From positions 2,650,272 to 2,714,271 of the forward strand of contig OZ038325.1 of the NCBI GenBank assembly GCA_964035795.1: DNA of 64,000 bases, read 5' to 3'. Positions 33,195 through 45,536 of the stretch are shown here, one piece after another. A model generated the notes under the pieces. That model ran no database searches. It worked only from the letters and a program-made list of their open reading frames with translations, and was not told the DNA's origin. The position numbers and the translations under genes were made by a program. The stretch comes from Pterobdella sp. o SKG-2022. Taxonomy: Eukaryota > Annelida > Clitellata > Hirudinida > Piscicolidae. The stretch's first letter is position 1; each line of letters starts with the position of its first letter.

Positions 33195-36100
33195 ATGCTG
33201 AGTATTGCTGTAAGTGTTGTCTTTTGTCTCTTTGCCTTCCCGTCTGCAAAGTGTTAGTTTATTTTGTTGATTTATGTCGTATGAATGCAAAGTAGGAGGC
33301 TAATCGTACCTTGAGCATCACCGATTTATTTAATACACAAGCACGCTCACCGTCATTAAAAAGATTTAATGTGACACTGAAGTCCCAAACACATTCATTT
33401 TCTAACTTTAGCAGTCCATCACTCCACTCTCTCCTCCCTTCTAACCCTCAATCACTACTACCTCATCTACCCATTTCTACACTTTTCCATTCTCTCCTTC
33501 ATCTCCAGGCTTAACTTTTCATCTCTACCTTTTTACCACTCAGCTCAGACCTCCCCATCTTCCACTCTTCTACCACTCCACCACCTATGACCTTACCATC
33601 TCATAACCCCACCATTTACAAAGCATGAACTATTATCTCTTAAAACTGCAATCAACTCCCATACCTCACATTTTTTTCTCGACTCTATCGTCTTTAGTTT
33701 CACTCTATCATTCTCATTCATCTTTCTCCCCACCATCACCACCTTTTCCACCTCTCTTCATATATCACTCTTACTATCCACCACGTTCCCTCTACACCCC
33801 CAATCTTCCACCGCACTTCCAGCGGAAACAGTAGTGACTTCAATGGGGGATGAAACGGTGCCTCTAGGGGGAAGGGCTCTGCTGTCGTGTAGTATCTCTG
33901 ATAGGGGGTCTAAGACAGTGGGTTTTATTTATATTGTTGTTGTTTATTATTTTTATTATTTTTGATATTTTTGTTATTCCCGTTATTGTTTTGAATATTA
34001 TTTTTATTTTTGGTGTTTTACTCTGTGCTAGTTTTGTTTTTAGTAAAACTGTTAATATTAGTATTATTGCCACTAATAATATTGTCTTTTTAGTTATTGT
34101 TATATTTCCTTTTATTACTACAATTTTAAAATGCTCCTACCACGTTCATCATCATACCTTCAGAGCACCATATCATCCTTCCCACGATCCACTCCATATG
34201 CACCAGCCAAAAATGGTCAAAATTAAACAAATTAAAAAACATTCGCCAGGTGACGTGGAAAAGACTGACAGAGAACCATCCTCTTACCATCGGAGAGTCA
34301 GTCTTCACGTACGATGACCGGATCACCATCTACATTAACCAGATTGGGTTGTTATTGTTCTTTTCAGTAAATTATTTTTTATTATTATTATTATTTTCAT
34401 TATTACTATTATTATTATTTTTATTATTAATATTATTATTATTATTTTTATTATTAATAATAATATTATTTTTATTATTATCATTATTATTTTTATTTTT
34501 ATTATTACTATTACTATTATTATTATTATTTTTATTATTGTTGTTATTATTATTATTCTTCATGAGCAGTTTTTACAGTTTGCACATAATGAACTATCCA
34601 TCAGTCCATCTTATCTAGGAATGCACTTGTTCATTTTTCAAAATTATTTCTTCTTCTTCTTTTTATTTCGTTTGTTTTTCAAGTTTTTCAATGCTTCAAG
34701 CTATGTATAAATTATTTCTTTCTGAACAGCAACCATACCATCTATCCTCTTCTTCCTCCACCCATGTATCTATCTCTTCATTTTTCAACTCTCAATCGTT
34801 TCCCATTCTTCAACTATGGATGCATTAATTCTTCGACGATTCATGTGTCTATACATTCATCCATTCACCTACAACCCAGCCATTCACCTATTTATCCATT
34901 CAACCACTTTTCTACTAATCCAACTAGATATATTTCCATCCATTTTTCTATAAACTCATTTATTTTTTACCCACTCATTCATGTACTTACCCATCCATCT
35001 ATCCATGAATTGGTTTACCAATCAATCCACCTACTAACCCATTCATCTATTTATCCATTACCCACCCATCACCCCAACCACCTACCCATCCATCCATCCA
35101 TCTATCCGCACATTTTCCCACCCATCCATTCACCCACTCATTACCCCAACCAACCACCTACCTATCCACCAACCCATTCATCCATCGATCGATCGATCCA
35201 TCCATCCATCCATCTATCCATCCATCGATCCATTGATCCATCCATTCATTCATCATTCACAGCACATGGACCTTATCCATCCAAGATGTGAAGTTGAGTG
35301 ATGAAGGGACTTATGTATGCCTGGTGACCACCAAGGAAAATCTCTCAAATGCATCTGCGCATGTGCAACTTACTGTTAAAAGTAAAAGCATTGGGTTGGG
35401 TGAAAAGATGGATGTACTTGGGTTGGATTTGAAGGGTATGATGAATGAATGCATGGATGAATGGATGGATAGACGGATGGATGGATGATGGATGGATGGA
35501 TGGATGGATGGATGGATGGATAGATGGATGGATGGATGGATGAATGGATGGGTGGGTGTGTCGTGATGGTTTTATAAATATTTCTGTATTTTTAGATGAT
35601 TGGTTAAACGATTCTTTAAAACATTAAAAACTTAAACTGATTGGGCTTAAACTTGAAAAACTAAAATAACAAAAAAAACAATATAAAAACCCCTCTTAAA
35701 CTCTTCTCTCTCAGCCATCCAGCTCACAGGCCCCACCTACATCGAAAGGGCCTCTCCCCTCAAACTTGTCTGCAACATTTCGGCCCGTCCCTTCTTGCCT
35801 CATGACGTCACGTGGTTACATGATAATCACGTGGTCTTATCTGACGACTCTGTAGGAATATCTATTATGAATCAGGTTGAGGAGGATGGGTGTGATTGGT
35901 GGGAAGTTGGGAAGGTTGGGTGTGATTGGTGGTAGTGTTTAAATAAAATGAATAGTTTTTTTTGCTTTATAAAATTTAGTTTTCTACACCACCAAAAAAG
36001 ACACATAAAATTAAAAATAAAACAAGTTTCAACAAATGAAAAAAAAACATACAAAAAGATACAAAATATGAAAAAATCGAACAAGTAAAAAAACAAAACA

Positions 36101-36477
36101 AAAGAAAAAACAAAAATACAACCCACCTACTCTCACTACCATCACAACCCTTACCACCACCATCACCGCTACCAATCTCACCACCCTCACCATCACTACC
36201 CCCCATCCAGCTAGTAGAAGACAAGTACGTGCTGAGTGAGTACACAAAGACTAGGGTAGAGTTGAGAGATGCAGGGACGTACCATTGTAGGGGAAACAGT
36301 AAGAATGTTTATGATGCCAGAAGTGGTGGCAACTTTAGTGCCCAAAACAGTTACAAGTCCCAGAATGCATCGATCGTTGTAAATGTTATTGATGACTTCC
36401 TTATTCTGTCTGGCCCTACAATAGGTGGTTTGTTTGTTGTTGGAGTTGTCTTTTTTGTTTTGTTGTCTGTTTTTTAA
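33195..36477 (+). CDS. Two-Ig-domain membrane glycoprotein, 6 exons, complete
   Basis: Exons 33195-33252, 33823-33917, 34250-34347, 35263-35381, 35715-35875, 36211-36477. All junctions are phase-consistent and give 265 aa. Residues 1-19 form a signal peptide ([18 protein letters not shown]). Ig1: Cys42 (GRALLSC), Trp54 (VTWKR), Cys103 within LSDEGTYVC. Ig2: Cys143 (PLKLVC), Trp157 (DVTW), Cys203 within LRDAGTYHC. The last 21 residues (about 245-265, [20 protein letters not shown]) are hydrophobic with no cytoplasmic tail. This suggests a GPI signal or a tail-less membrane anchor. It would be a cell-surface adhesion or recognition protein, and the ligand cannot be inferred. Introns 3 and 4 are dominated by ATT and CATC repeats. 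The start exon rests on signal-peptide logic and phase, so it is a little less certain than the rest. Confidence 0.82.
33300..33800. repeat. Pyrimidine-rich low-complexity intron sequence
   Basis: CT-rich plus strand (TCTCCTTCATCTCC, CCACCATCACCACC) filling intron 1 of the Ig gene. Confidence 0.5.
34378..34560. repeat. Degenerate (ATT)n tract
   Basis: TTATTATTATT interspersed with TTTTTA and TCA, in intron 3 of the Ig gene. Confidence 0.85.
34840..35255. repeat. Degenerate (CATC)n/(CCAT)n tract
   Basis: Tetranucleotide-based repeat leading directly into the 3' splice site of Ig-gene exon 4 (acceptor AG at 35261-35262). A complementary (GGAT)n run follows the exon at 35445-35555. Confidence 0.85.
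35445..35555. repeat. (GGAT)n microsatellite
   Basis: ATGGATGGATGG units in the intron after Ig-gene exon 4. It is the reverse-strand equivalent of the CATC tract before the exon. Confidence 0.9.
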
Positions 36478-37356
36478 GGGTACAATCTGGTTTCTGTTGT
36501 TATCAGTCTTTGGGAAATTATGATTTTGATTGGTTGTTGTGTGGTGACGTTTTATGGTGTGGTTGGAATTGTGGTTGTTGAAGATTTTCAGGAAATATGT
36601 TAAAATGTATGTATTTAAAACCTTATAATTTGTCTGTGTGTTAATTGAATTAAATTAAATATAAAATTAAATCAATTTTTTTGAATAACCATCTTGTTAA
36701 TCTGTAGATTTAGCAGAGAATTTCTCAGTTATCTGCCCATTAATCTTACCTTCATTCATTTTTAGCGTACGAAAATGTTTTTAAAAAATAATCGAGAAAA
36801 CTGGTAAATAATAATTGAAGAACTTATAATACTCACAAAAAAACATACGTACTTCTACAAAAATCACATCCTTAACACTCACATCCACCCACAGACCTCT
36901 CCAAAGCTCCACGTACGTTATACACACTGGAAGTCTCATCCCAACCATCCATACACCCCAACTTTTCTGTCATTTGTGTAGCGCTTTATTTTATAATTTG
37001 GTTTCAGTTGAACCGGTTGGGTTTTTAAATGAGGTTTTGAGACATTTTCCTTTGAGTGTTTTGGCATTATTTTATTTTTTCAAAAGTTTCGTCAAAAGTG
37101 GTATCGAGAGTGAATATTTTTTTTCAATAAATATTGTTAAATGTTCAGTTAATTAAAAACTAAATGGCACTTTTAAATTAGATATCAATACATTAATCTA
37201 TCTTTGATAATTTGATATTGATTTTATATCAAAATTATCAATCATAAAAAATCCAATAATAAACATAATAATAACACGAGTAAAAATAATTGATTTTTTA
37301 TTTTTATTGTTCAGTAAAGCTTTATAAGTGAGAATCGGTCTACTGGTAACAGCGAT
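36478..37356. other. Intergenic DNA between Ig and TSR genes
   Basis: About 0.9 kb, AT-rich. A GTAGCGCTTTATTTTATAA motif near 36978 resembles the SINE tail. No exon recognised. Confidence 0.4.
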
Positions 37357-37492
37357 ATGCAAAATCTCTTGTTCCTGTTGTTGCTTTTAGCAAGTAAGAT
37401 TTTTTTAAATAAATAAAAAATAGTGTATAACAGGTGGAAAAAATACAAAATAATGAACAAAGAATAGTAAAAAAATTTTTTATGACAAGTGG

Positions 37493-37539
<47 letters not shown>

Positions 37540-37739
37540 AACTACTTGAAGGAATAAAACCGTAAATTCAGTTCCAACTGAAAACAAAAACACGTTTAAA
37601 CATAAAAACAAAATAACAGACAAACATGAACACGTAACAAAATTTACAATAAAATGACAAAAAAATAAAAAAATATAAATAAACCAAAAACAAAAATACA
37701 AACATACAAGAAGAAAAAAGCACAAAGAAAAACAAAAAA

Positions 37740-37790
<51 letters not shown>

Positions 37791-38944
37791 AAACAACCCT
37801 CCTAAGTTCACCACAGAGACACTGTGGGTAAGATAGTGGTGGGGGAGTGGATGGAGTGGGGAGAGTGGTCGGAGTGTTCAGTCACGTGTGATCAAGGGTG
37901 GAGTTCCAGAGAGAGGAAGTGCACCGTCAAGTCTTTCAATATCATGTTGGTTATTATTTTTATTATTCGTTAATTTTATTATTATATTTATCGTTATTGT
38001 TATTATTATTTTTTGTTATTATAATCTCTATTGTTATTGTTATTATATCTATTGTTATTGTTATCTCCTGTAGGAAACAGACCAAGTATACTAACTAATA
38101 GGGTTTCGGCAGCGCAAAAAATATGTAGCACAGAGGCGCTACTCTTTGTGTACAAACGTCAATATATGATATGTTCAGTTTTAAAGCTTTTAACTATCAT
38201 CATCATCACCCCCTTCTCCCTCCCCATTCAGTCAACCCCGCTTCTTCAAACCCAATATGAAGCCCATATGCATCGGAGAAGAGGAGCAGAGACAGAAATG
38301 TAGGAGGTATCCTTGTGGAGGTGGGTGTGGTGGTTTATGTGGGAAGGGGGTCATTTTTATTGGTTTGTGCTGATCTGTAATGATAATACTGAAAGTTGTA
38401 TTGATAATACCGATCTATAGTATTATCATTTATATTAACTTATATTGAATTTCTACTTCACTGTAGAACTTCAAGTTTACAAAAGAGCATACGATGTATA
38501 TAATAGAAACAAACACTAAGGTTTATTGAGAAACTTAATACGTGAAGCTTTTCGTAAGAGTATCTTACATTATCTACACTAGATAATGTAAGATACTCTT
38601 ACGAAAAGTTGTATTAAATTTCTCAATAAACCTTAGTGTTTGTTTCTATTATATTGATTACCGGCTATTTTATGTCAACGTACTCATATTATTTTATATA
38701 AATTTATATCGTTTCAAATTAATTAGAATTAATTTATATTATAAACATAGTTACTAAATAAACTTTTTCGTTAATGTTTTATGATAAGGCTAAACTTATC
38801 GAAAATTATAGCTGTGTTTGCTCAATAAATGTACTAAAGTTCTTCCATACATCGAAATAATTGGCAAATATTATTCAAGCTTATGTATATTAACTTAAAC
38901 TATTTTACAAAGCTTGAAGCGATTTAGCTTAATGAAACCGTCTT

Positions 38945-38979
<35 letters not shown>

Positions 38980-40146
38980 CTACTTACCTTACAATTTTCT
39001 GGCAGTCCCCTACCCACCATAAAACCCCACACCAGCCCAATAGCACCTCCACCACACCCATCACAACTTCCTACTCCCAGAAGACAGTCCCCTATTTGCT
39101 GCCCAATCATTCTGGAGACCTTGGACTTCATGGTCAAGTGTTTCAGTCACGTGCGGTCAAGCCACCGTGACTAGAAGTAGGTCATGCCAAGGGGTGTTCT
39201 GTGATGGCATCGCTAATGAGGTCATGGAAGTGGCTTTGCAACCTTGTGGTAAGTTAGGAGGGGGAAGAGAAGGGTATAGTGTTTGGACCTAGAAACTCTT
39301 GAAATTCATACCCCTAAACACACCTTCGTAATAATTTTTTTATTGTTTTGTATGTGAGTACTGTTTGGTTGCTGTTTCAGTTGTGAGAGTCAGTTCCTGC
39401 TGTTATGTCTGATTTAATCTGCTTTATTCATTAAGATTACACGCATTGTCAAACTTTATTATGAAGGTAACCAACAACCAACCTTCAAACCCCATTAAAC
39501 CAACACAAACCAGTGCTAGCAACACAAGAAGGGGGTGCATGGACTACGTGGAGTAGATGGAGTGGTGAGCCGTGTGGGAAAGTGGTAAGAAGGGGGAGGG
39601 TGTGTCGACCTAGAGGAGCCTCATGCCAGGGGGAGTGGCACCAAGAAAAGGATGTAACACCCCTACTTGGCTGTGGTAGGAGGGATGGTTTTGAGTGTAT
39701 AATTGTGTCTGCGTATGTTTGTGGTGATTTTATGTTTAGGTACACTTGTTTGTCAACATTAAGTTTGTATAGATTTTTGTGTATTTCCATTTTTTAAATT
39801 TAAATCTTATTGAAGAGGTCTTTCGCAGCATTTAATTTTATGCATGAAATTTCAGTTGTATTGGTGGAGACAAGTTATCAATTGCATCTACTTTTAATTT
39901 ATTCATCGAAGCTAAACTTTCAATTTTATTTAGAAAAACTAATTTAATTTCTTTGGTGGCTTCTATTTATAACTTACTTTCATTTATGCGATCTAATTAT
40001 AACTTTATTCTATTTACGGAACCTATTTTTAAGTTATTTCATCTATTTATAACTTAATTTATTCACAAAATCTATTTATAACCTGAGTTATTCTTGAACT
40101 CTTTTTATATCTCACAGCTGCACCTCCTCATTTATGGAAGGATTGA
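37357..40146 (+). CDS. Secreted protein with three thrombospondin type 1 repeats, 6 exons
   Basis: Exons 37357-37393 (signal peptide [12 protein letters not shown]), 37807-37945, 38232-38320, 39081-39248, 39514-39675, 40118-40146 (AAPPHLWKD then TGA). Phases agree throughout for about 207 aa. TSR1: EWMEWGEWSECSVTC with RERKC and CRRYPC. TSR2: FWRPWTSWSSVSVTCGQ, RSRSC, ALQPC. TSR3: AWTTWSRWSGEPCGKVVRR and LLGC. The WxxW tryptophans are typical C-mannosylation sites and the Ser/Thr after the first Cys in TSR1/2 suits O-fucosylation (family knowledge). It is probably extracellular: properdin-like, matrix or semaphorin-like fragments are alternatives. No membrane anchor is seen. The start of exon 2 (37807) was chosen because only this acceptor keeps the frame from the signal-peptide exon. 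Confidence 0.82.
37497..37536. repeat. (TA)n microsatellite
   Basis: TA dinucleotides in TSR-gene intron 1. A (CA)n array follows at 37743-37788 in the same intron. Confidence 0.9.
37743..37788. repeat. (CA)n microsatellite
   Basis: CA dinucleotides about 20 bp before the acceptor of TSR-gene exon 2. They leave a very short CCCTCCTAAG as the 3' splice region. Confidence 0.9.
38499..38653. mobile_element. Foldback element, family 1: near-perfect 75-bp-arm hairpin
   Basis: TATAATAGAAACAAACACTAAGG... on the left is mirrored by ...CCTTAGTGTTTGTTTCTATTATA on the right, with only about 5 bp (ACACT) between the arms and a few mismatches. It has an internal ACGAAAAGCTT-like motif. Related hairpins occur at 44308-44418 and 58591-58757 and a fragment at 63037-63092. 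In TSR-gene intron 3. Confidence 0.9.
38743..38857. mobile_element. Half-element of foldback family 2
   Basis: ACATAGTTACTAAATAAACTTTTTCGTTAATG to CTCAATAAATGTACTAAAGTTCTTCC. It lies 90 bp from the family-1 hairpin and is almost colinear with 30300-30428. Confidence 0.65.
38948..38979. repeat. (CA)n microsatellite
   Basis: Short CA array upstream of TSR-gene exon 4. Confidence 0.9.
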
Positions 40147-41598
40147 AACCCTATTGAGACATTTTGAATATTTTGAACTTTTTTCAAGAAATTGAGGCAT
40201 TCGAACACAGTGACACGTGGCAGCAGAGAATAAAAATAGTCGCCTCCAAAGTTGATTGTCGAAAAAAAATAAAATTAAAAACTATATTTAGCAACAAAAT
40301 ACATTGTGCATGTGGGTTAGCCAATCAAAAGAGGCCACATACCCACAAAGAAAAATAATTCACACATACTATAAAATGAAAAAATTTGAATTTCGTATAA
40401 CTACTCCATAAAAATATCGTCTAGATGACGTGGTAAAATTTTCTCGAGCGAAAATATAATGAAAATACAAGGTTAAAATATTATTCAAATATGGAAAATA
40501 TTATATGGAGCATGCGAAATGCGAAATACACTTTTAAGAAGGACGCCCTACAGATAAGCAAACAAGTTACAACTTTTAAAATAATTCTCAACGCCTTATA
40601 AAAATAATCAGCTTCTCGAGCCGGCCTGGCTTGATAACGTCTGACCATGTACAATTAAAATATCTTAGATGGATAATAAGAATAATAAAAATAAGCATAA
40701 CAATACTTACAAAAGACAATAGCGATGTATTATTAATTCATTTGGGAATATAAATCATTTCATTCATTAAGGCCTTCTTAGCAACAATTCTATAAATAAA
40801 CATACTAATTATTCATAGAAATACTCCATGCATATGCACAACTCATTATACAACCTATTTATAGATTTATATATTCAGAAAATACACCAAGAACAAGAGC
40901 ACAGTGCAAGTTTTACAGACAGCCTCGACGACCAGAGGCAGACGATATCGAATGGTACAAAACGCTCATCTTAATACTGATGCAAGTTTGACGTGCTCGT
41001 AACGAATCAAAATTAAAAAATTTTTTGTTTACAAAATCGTGGCAGATAATACTGAAAAGCCCTGAAAAAAGCGTAAATGCAAAAACAAAGCGTGGAATAA
41101 CAAAAACAAAAGTGTACAAAACAAAAGCTGAAATTCTGTGTGCATCAAATAATACTTGAGACAAAAAACAAAAATACATTACTTCCGTGTGAAATGTTGC
41201 ATATGGCGACTGTGGGCGATAATAAAAAGGCGCCAAATGTGAAAAGACGCCAAAATGAAGCTGGAATTTGTTTGATCGTGAAAGATTTCGAGAAGCAGCG
41301 ACACATGTGTGAAAGTGTAGTAACAAGTTGTGAGGGTGTGGTAGTGTTAGTGGTGGTAGTGAGAATGGGATGGCGGTAATGATGATGATGGTATTAGTAG
41401 CAAGTTATGGTGAGAAGAATGATGATGGCGGTGTTGATGTAGAAGAGGATAAAGAAAAGGTGAAAAATCTTAAGATAGAATGCATAAAACACTAACGATA
41501 ATGACTATGGTGAGTCATACTTACACGGGAGCAGAGGACAGATGCACTTACAAAAGACATTGAGATTACGAGAGAGATGTTGGTGCCATAAAATATGC

Positions 41599-41662
<64 letters not shown>

Positions 41663-42128
41663 TCATCGGGAATAATAAAAACAAAAACAAGAATAAGAAT
41701 AAAAACAATAAAAACGAAATCTTATTGACGAGAATAGATTGGTTGGGAATGCATGGTGAATTGGAATGTTGAGGGACGCGGTGATGCCATGGTGGGGGAT
41801 TTATCTAAGTGAATTGATGGATGACTAACAGATGAATGAACAAAAAATATTGAATGAATGGTTAACAGATTATGTGAAATGAAGGAGAACTGAGTGGATA
41901 ACTGATAGATCAACGAATGGATGATTGAAGCAATACAACAAGTCATGGATGGATGAGGATTTCGAAAGCTTAAACCACATGTGATATTAAGAAATGCAAT
42001 GAGCCATTGTGGATGAATGCATGCATCAAAATGGCGTTGAAAAATAAATTATAAAAAAGGAAAAAACTGAATGAAGGAATGACCAAATGAGTGGATAAAA
42101 AAACAAAATAAAAAATGAGATAAAAAAT
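40147..42128. other. Intergenic region between convergent TSR and DAZAP1 genes
   Basis: About 2 kb. It contains a (TA)n array at 41602-41660. A 137-codon minus-strand frame (40913-41326) and overlapping plus frames have no family resemblance and I leave them uncalled. The two flanking genes converge here. Confidence 0.5.
41602..41660. repeat. (TA)n microsatellite
   Basis: About 29 TA dinucleotides. Confidence 0.95.
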
Positions 42129-45100
42129 TCATCTGCGGTATGGGTGGAAACCTGGAACGGTGGTGGAATGATTTCTGACGGATGGATGAAGAGCGAATAA
42201 AGGAGACTGTAGACTATTGTTGTTATTGTTGTTGATTATTTGTATGTTGTTGTTGGTGTAAGTGCTGTGGTGTTCAAGGTGGTCATAGTTGTTGTTACTG
42301 TTGTTGTTGAGGTCGACGCCACTCTTCGAGTCCTTGACGTTGTTCAGCGGAGTGCCTGTAAACATAACATCATCATCAGCATCATCGTCATCATCATCAT
42401 CATCATTTTTTTGCGTCCGTTTCCATGCTAGCATGGGTTGGACGGGGTCTCATAATGGCTCTTCTTCACAATCTACGGTCTTGGGCAAGTTCAGAATTGA
42501 GTTTCATTCTTCTAAGGTCGTTGCTTATTAATTGGGACTATGTTTTTTTTGGTCTACCTTGCTCTTGCTTATCCTCTACCATGACATGCCTGCAAGCACT
42601 TGCTGGGTTGCCAACATCCATCCTCATTACATGTCCAAACCATCTCAGTCTATTTTTGCGTAGCACCTCAGTGATGTCTGGAATTCCCAGTTTGTCCCTC
42701 AATTCATCTGATGATCTGCCATCCTTTAAACTTACATTGCACATCCACCTGATCATCATCTTATCAGCTCTGGATATTCTAGTAATATCTTTCACCTTAA
42801 GAGGCCAAGTCTCACTACCATAAACCATAACACTAACATTAAAAAAACAATAAGTTTAAAGAAATAAAAAAAAAAAATCATGAAAATAATAATAATTAAA
42901 AATGAATAAAAACAATAAAAAATAACTAAAAAAATAAAAATGATACCAGCATCAGGGAGGACAATGACGGAACAGGGTTCAGAAGCGAATGCCGCTGCAT
43001 TAGTGTCTGTAAATAGTAAAAAAAAATAATTAAAATAATAATCAAAATAATAATAATCCCAATAATAAAAGTCGTGAAAAAATACACAAAAAAACAATAA
43101 ACAAAACACAAACTGCTGGCAGCAATGGGGTCAGGGTGACCTATAAAAGGAAGGTCAGGAATGGATGGTGGTGTCCATAACTGGTACGCTATTGGCGTGT
43201 TGCTGGCATCTGTGTGTATGTATGGCTGAGTATATTAGGCAGATAAATAGACATAGACAAACAAACCAATAAAAAACAGATTTTTAAAAATGTACATAAT
43301 AAACACAAACAACCACAAACAGACCGATGAAGACGATAGGAGGTGTGGAGTTGATGAGTTGGACACCTGGGTTGGTGTTGTTTCAAATGCACGCACCCAT
43401 GTGGCAATTCACGCCATCAAATATCAACCAATTAAATCATTACCAGTCACTTTATTTTACCAAAAGCAAGAAGTCATGTAAAACACTCAAAATGCATATA
43501 ACTCTACCAAAACCTCATACAAACACTAATCAAAAAAATGAAACATACCAGGCTGAGTGGTAGTGTTCCAAGGATGATTGAAAACTGGGTCAATCACCCC
43601 GAAGGGCGTGGGCACAAAGGGCGCAGGTAATTGGAGCAATGGCAAAGAGGTGTGGCTTGAAGGCGCCAATAGGATTGAGTTTAGGGCGTACGGCGTTATG
43701 GGTGTGGTCGTATTCGACGAATGATCGTTCAACAATTTTAAATCACGTGGTTCTGCTCTTTTTACTTCGACCTGATTAGGTGACGAAAAACCAATCAAAA
43801 AGTCATGACCTATAACCTCAATTAATTTGCTGAAAATTATATTAAAACTACTTTTGTCGAAACCTACGAAAAATATAACACACCCACCTGTTTTCCATTG
43901 ACTTGAATGAAATGCTCCTTGACCACCTTATCAACACTTTCCTCTTCCTCAAAGGTCAAGAAGCCGAAGCCTGCAGTGGTGGGGACAAGAGGAGTAGTAA
44001 AGTAGTGATGGTAGGAACAGTAATGCCAGCAGTAGTAGCAGAAATGGTGATTAATAAGGGTGATGTTCATAGCCTCACCAGTACAATATTATCATTGAGA
44101 GTTGTAACATTACAATACAAGTAGCAGCTTTGTGGTCGATTAGTAGCACCTTGACGTTAGTCATCTTATCTCTATCAACTAACTTCTTATCATAATTAGT
44201 GGTGGAGGTGTGAGTATTACTATTTCCAACATTCTTACTAATATCTTCAACATCATCATCATTATTTATAACTATATTACCATAGAAATTTGTGTCAATT
44301 TGAAAAATGAGAAGCAAACACGGAATATTTATTAAGCAAAACCACGAAGCTTCTCGCAAGTATTTTGTGTCTAACTCACATGTTTTTTCTTTAATAAATA
44401 CTTCGTGTTTGTTTCTCATACAATTGTGTTAAGCTATTCTACGTCATTCAAAAATCATTATTATTATTATTAGCATTACCAATTTCATTATTTTTATTCT
44501 TATTCTCATTTATCCCGTTAGAAATATGAAGCATCAAAATATTAGGGTAATTGTCGATAACTTAAGCCTTATCGTAGGGCTTCAACTATTAATATAAACA
44601 TTATTGCTATAATTATATGGAGTAGCGCCCTGTGAAACCATTCAATTACGCAACTGAAACCCCAGATAGGGACGGTTAAATGATCGACTTACTTTATATA
44701 TGTAAAATAAAAAGATAAGCAGAAATTTGAACTAACGTTATAAATATTATTGCTATTAGTATATTTAATATAAATATTTTAGTATTATTCAAACTAAAAT
44801 AACATAATTTCATTGTTAGTGCTATTATCAAATTTATTCTTCTTATTATTATTTTTAATATTCTTCTTATTATTATTTTTATTCTTCTTATTATTATTTT
44901 TATTCTTCTTATTGTTTTTTTTTATTATTATTAGCACTTTTAAAGTTATTATTAATGTCATTATACTTCAAGTTCATTTAAGCCTTAACCATTTGAGTCT
45001 TAATTACTGAATAAAAAAACAATAAAACAAATAAAAAAAAATAATAAATAATAAAAAAATAACGTACTAGATTTTTTATAAAAATATAAATGCATGAAGC

Positions 45101-45505
45101 AAACGACACTAGTATCCAACTGAACATATACATTGAAGGTGCCGTTGAGAAATGATTTAAAAACAATGATGAAAACAAGAATAATAACCAGTAAAAAAAA
45201 AAAATAACAAGAACAATAATAATAATAAATTTGCACATAAGAATGGAACATAGTAATGAATCAATAGCAATTAGAATAGCAACCGAAATCAATACTCCAA
45301 CCAATAACTACTATTATTACCGTTACTGATGTTATTATCATTTTTGTTATTCTTATTGCTATTATTGTTATTATTATTATTATCAAAGGCATTGTCAGTA
45401 CAATAGTATCCACTTAATTACATTGCTTAAACTATAATTATCATCATCACCACTTTAACAGTAATAATAATAATAATAATAATAATAAAATATTAATAAT
45501 AATGA

Positions 45506-45536
<31 letters not shown>

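Noticed and set aside
34126..34249. Upstream extension of Ig-gene exon 3 (acceptor after CATACCTTCAG)
   Set aside because: Phase does not fit the preceding exon. The acceptor at 34248-34249 gives SKT|VTWKR, the expected Ig pattern.
40913..41326. 137-codon minus-strand frame between TSR gene and DAZAP1
   Set aside because: No domain, no signal or splice logic, and overlapping open frames on the other strand.
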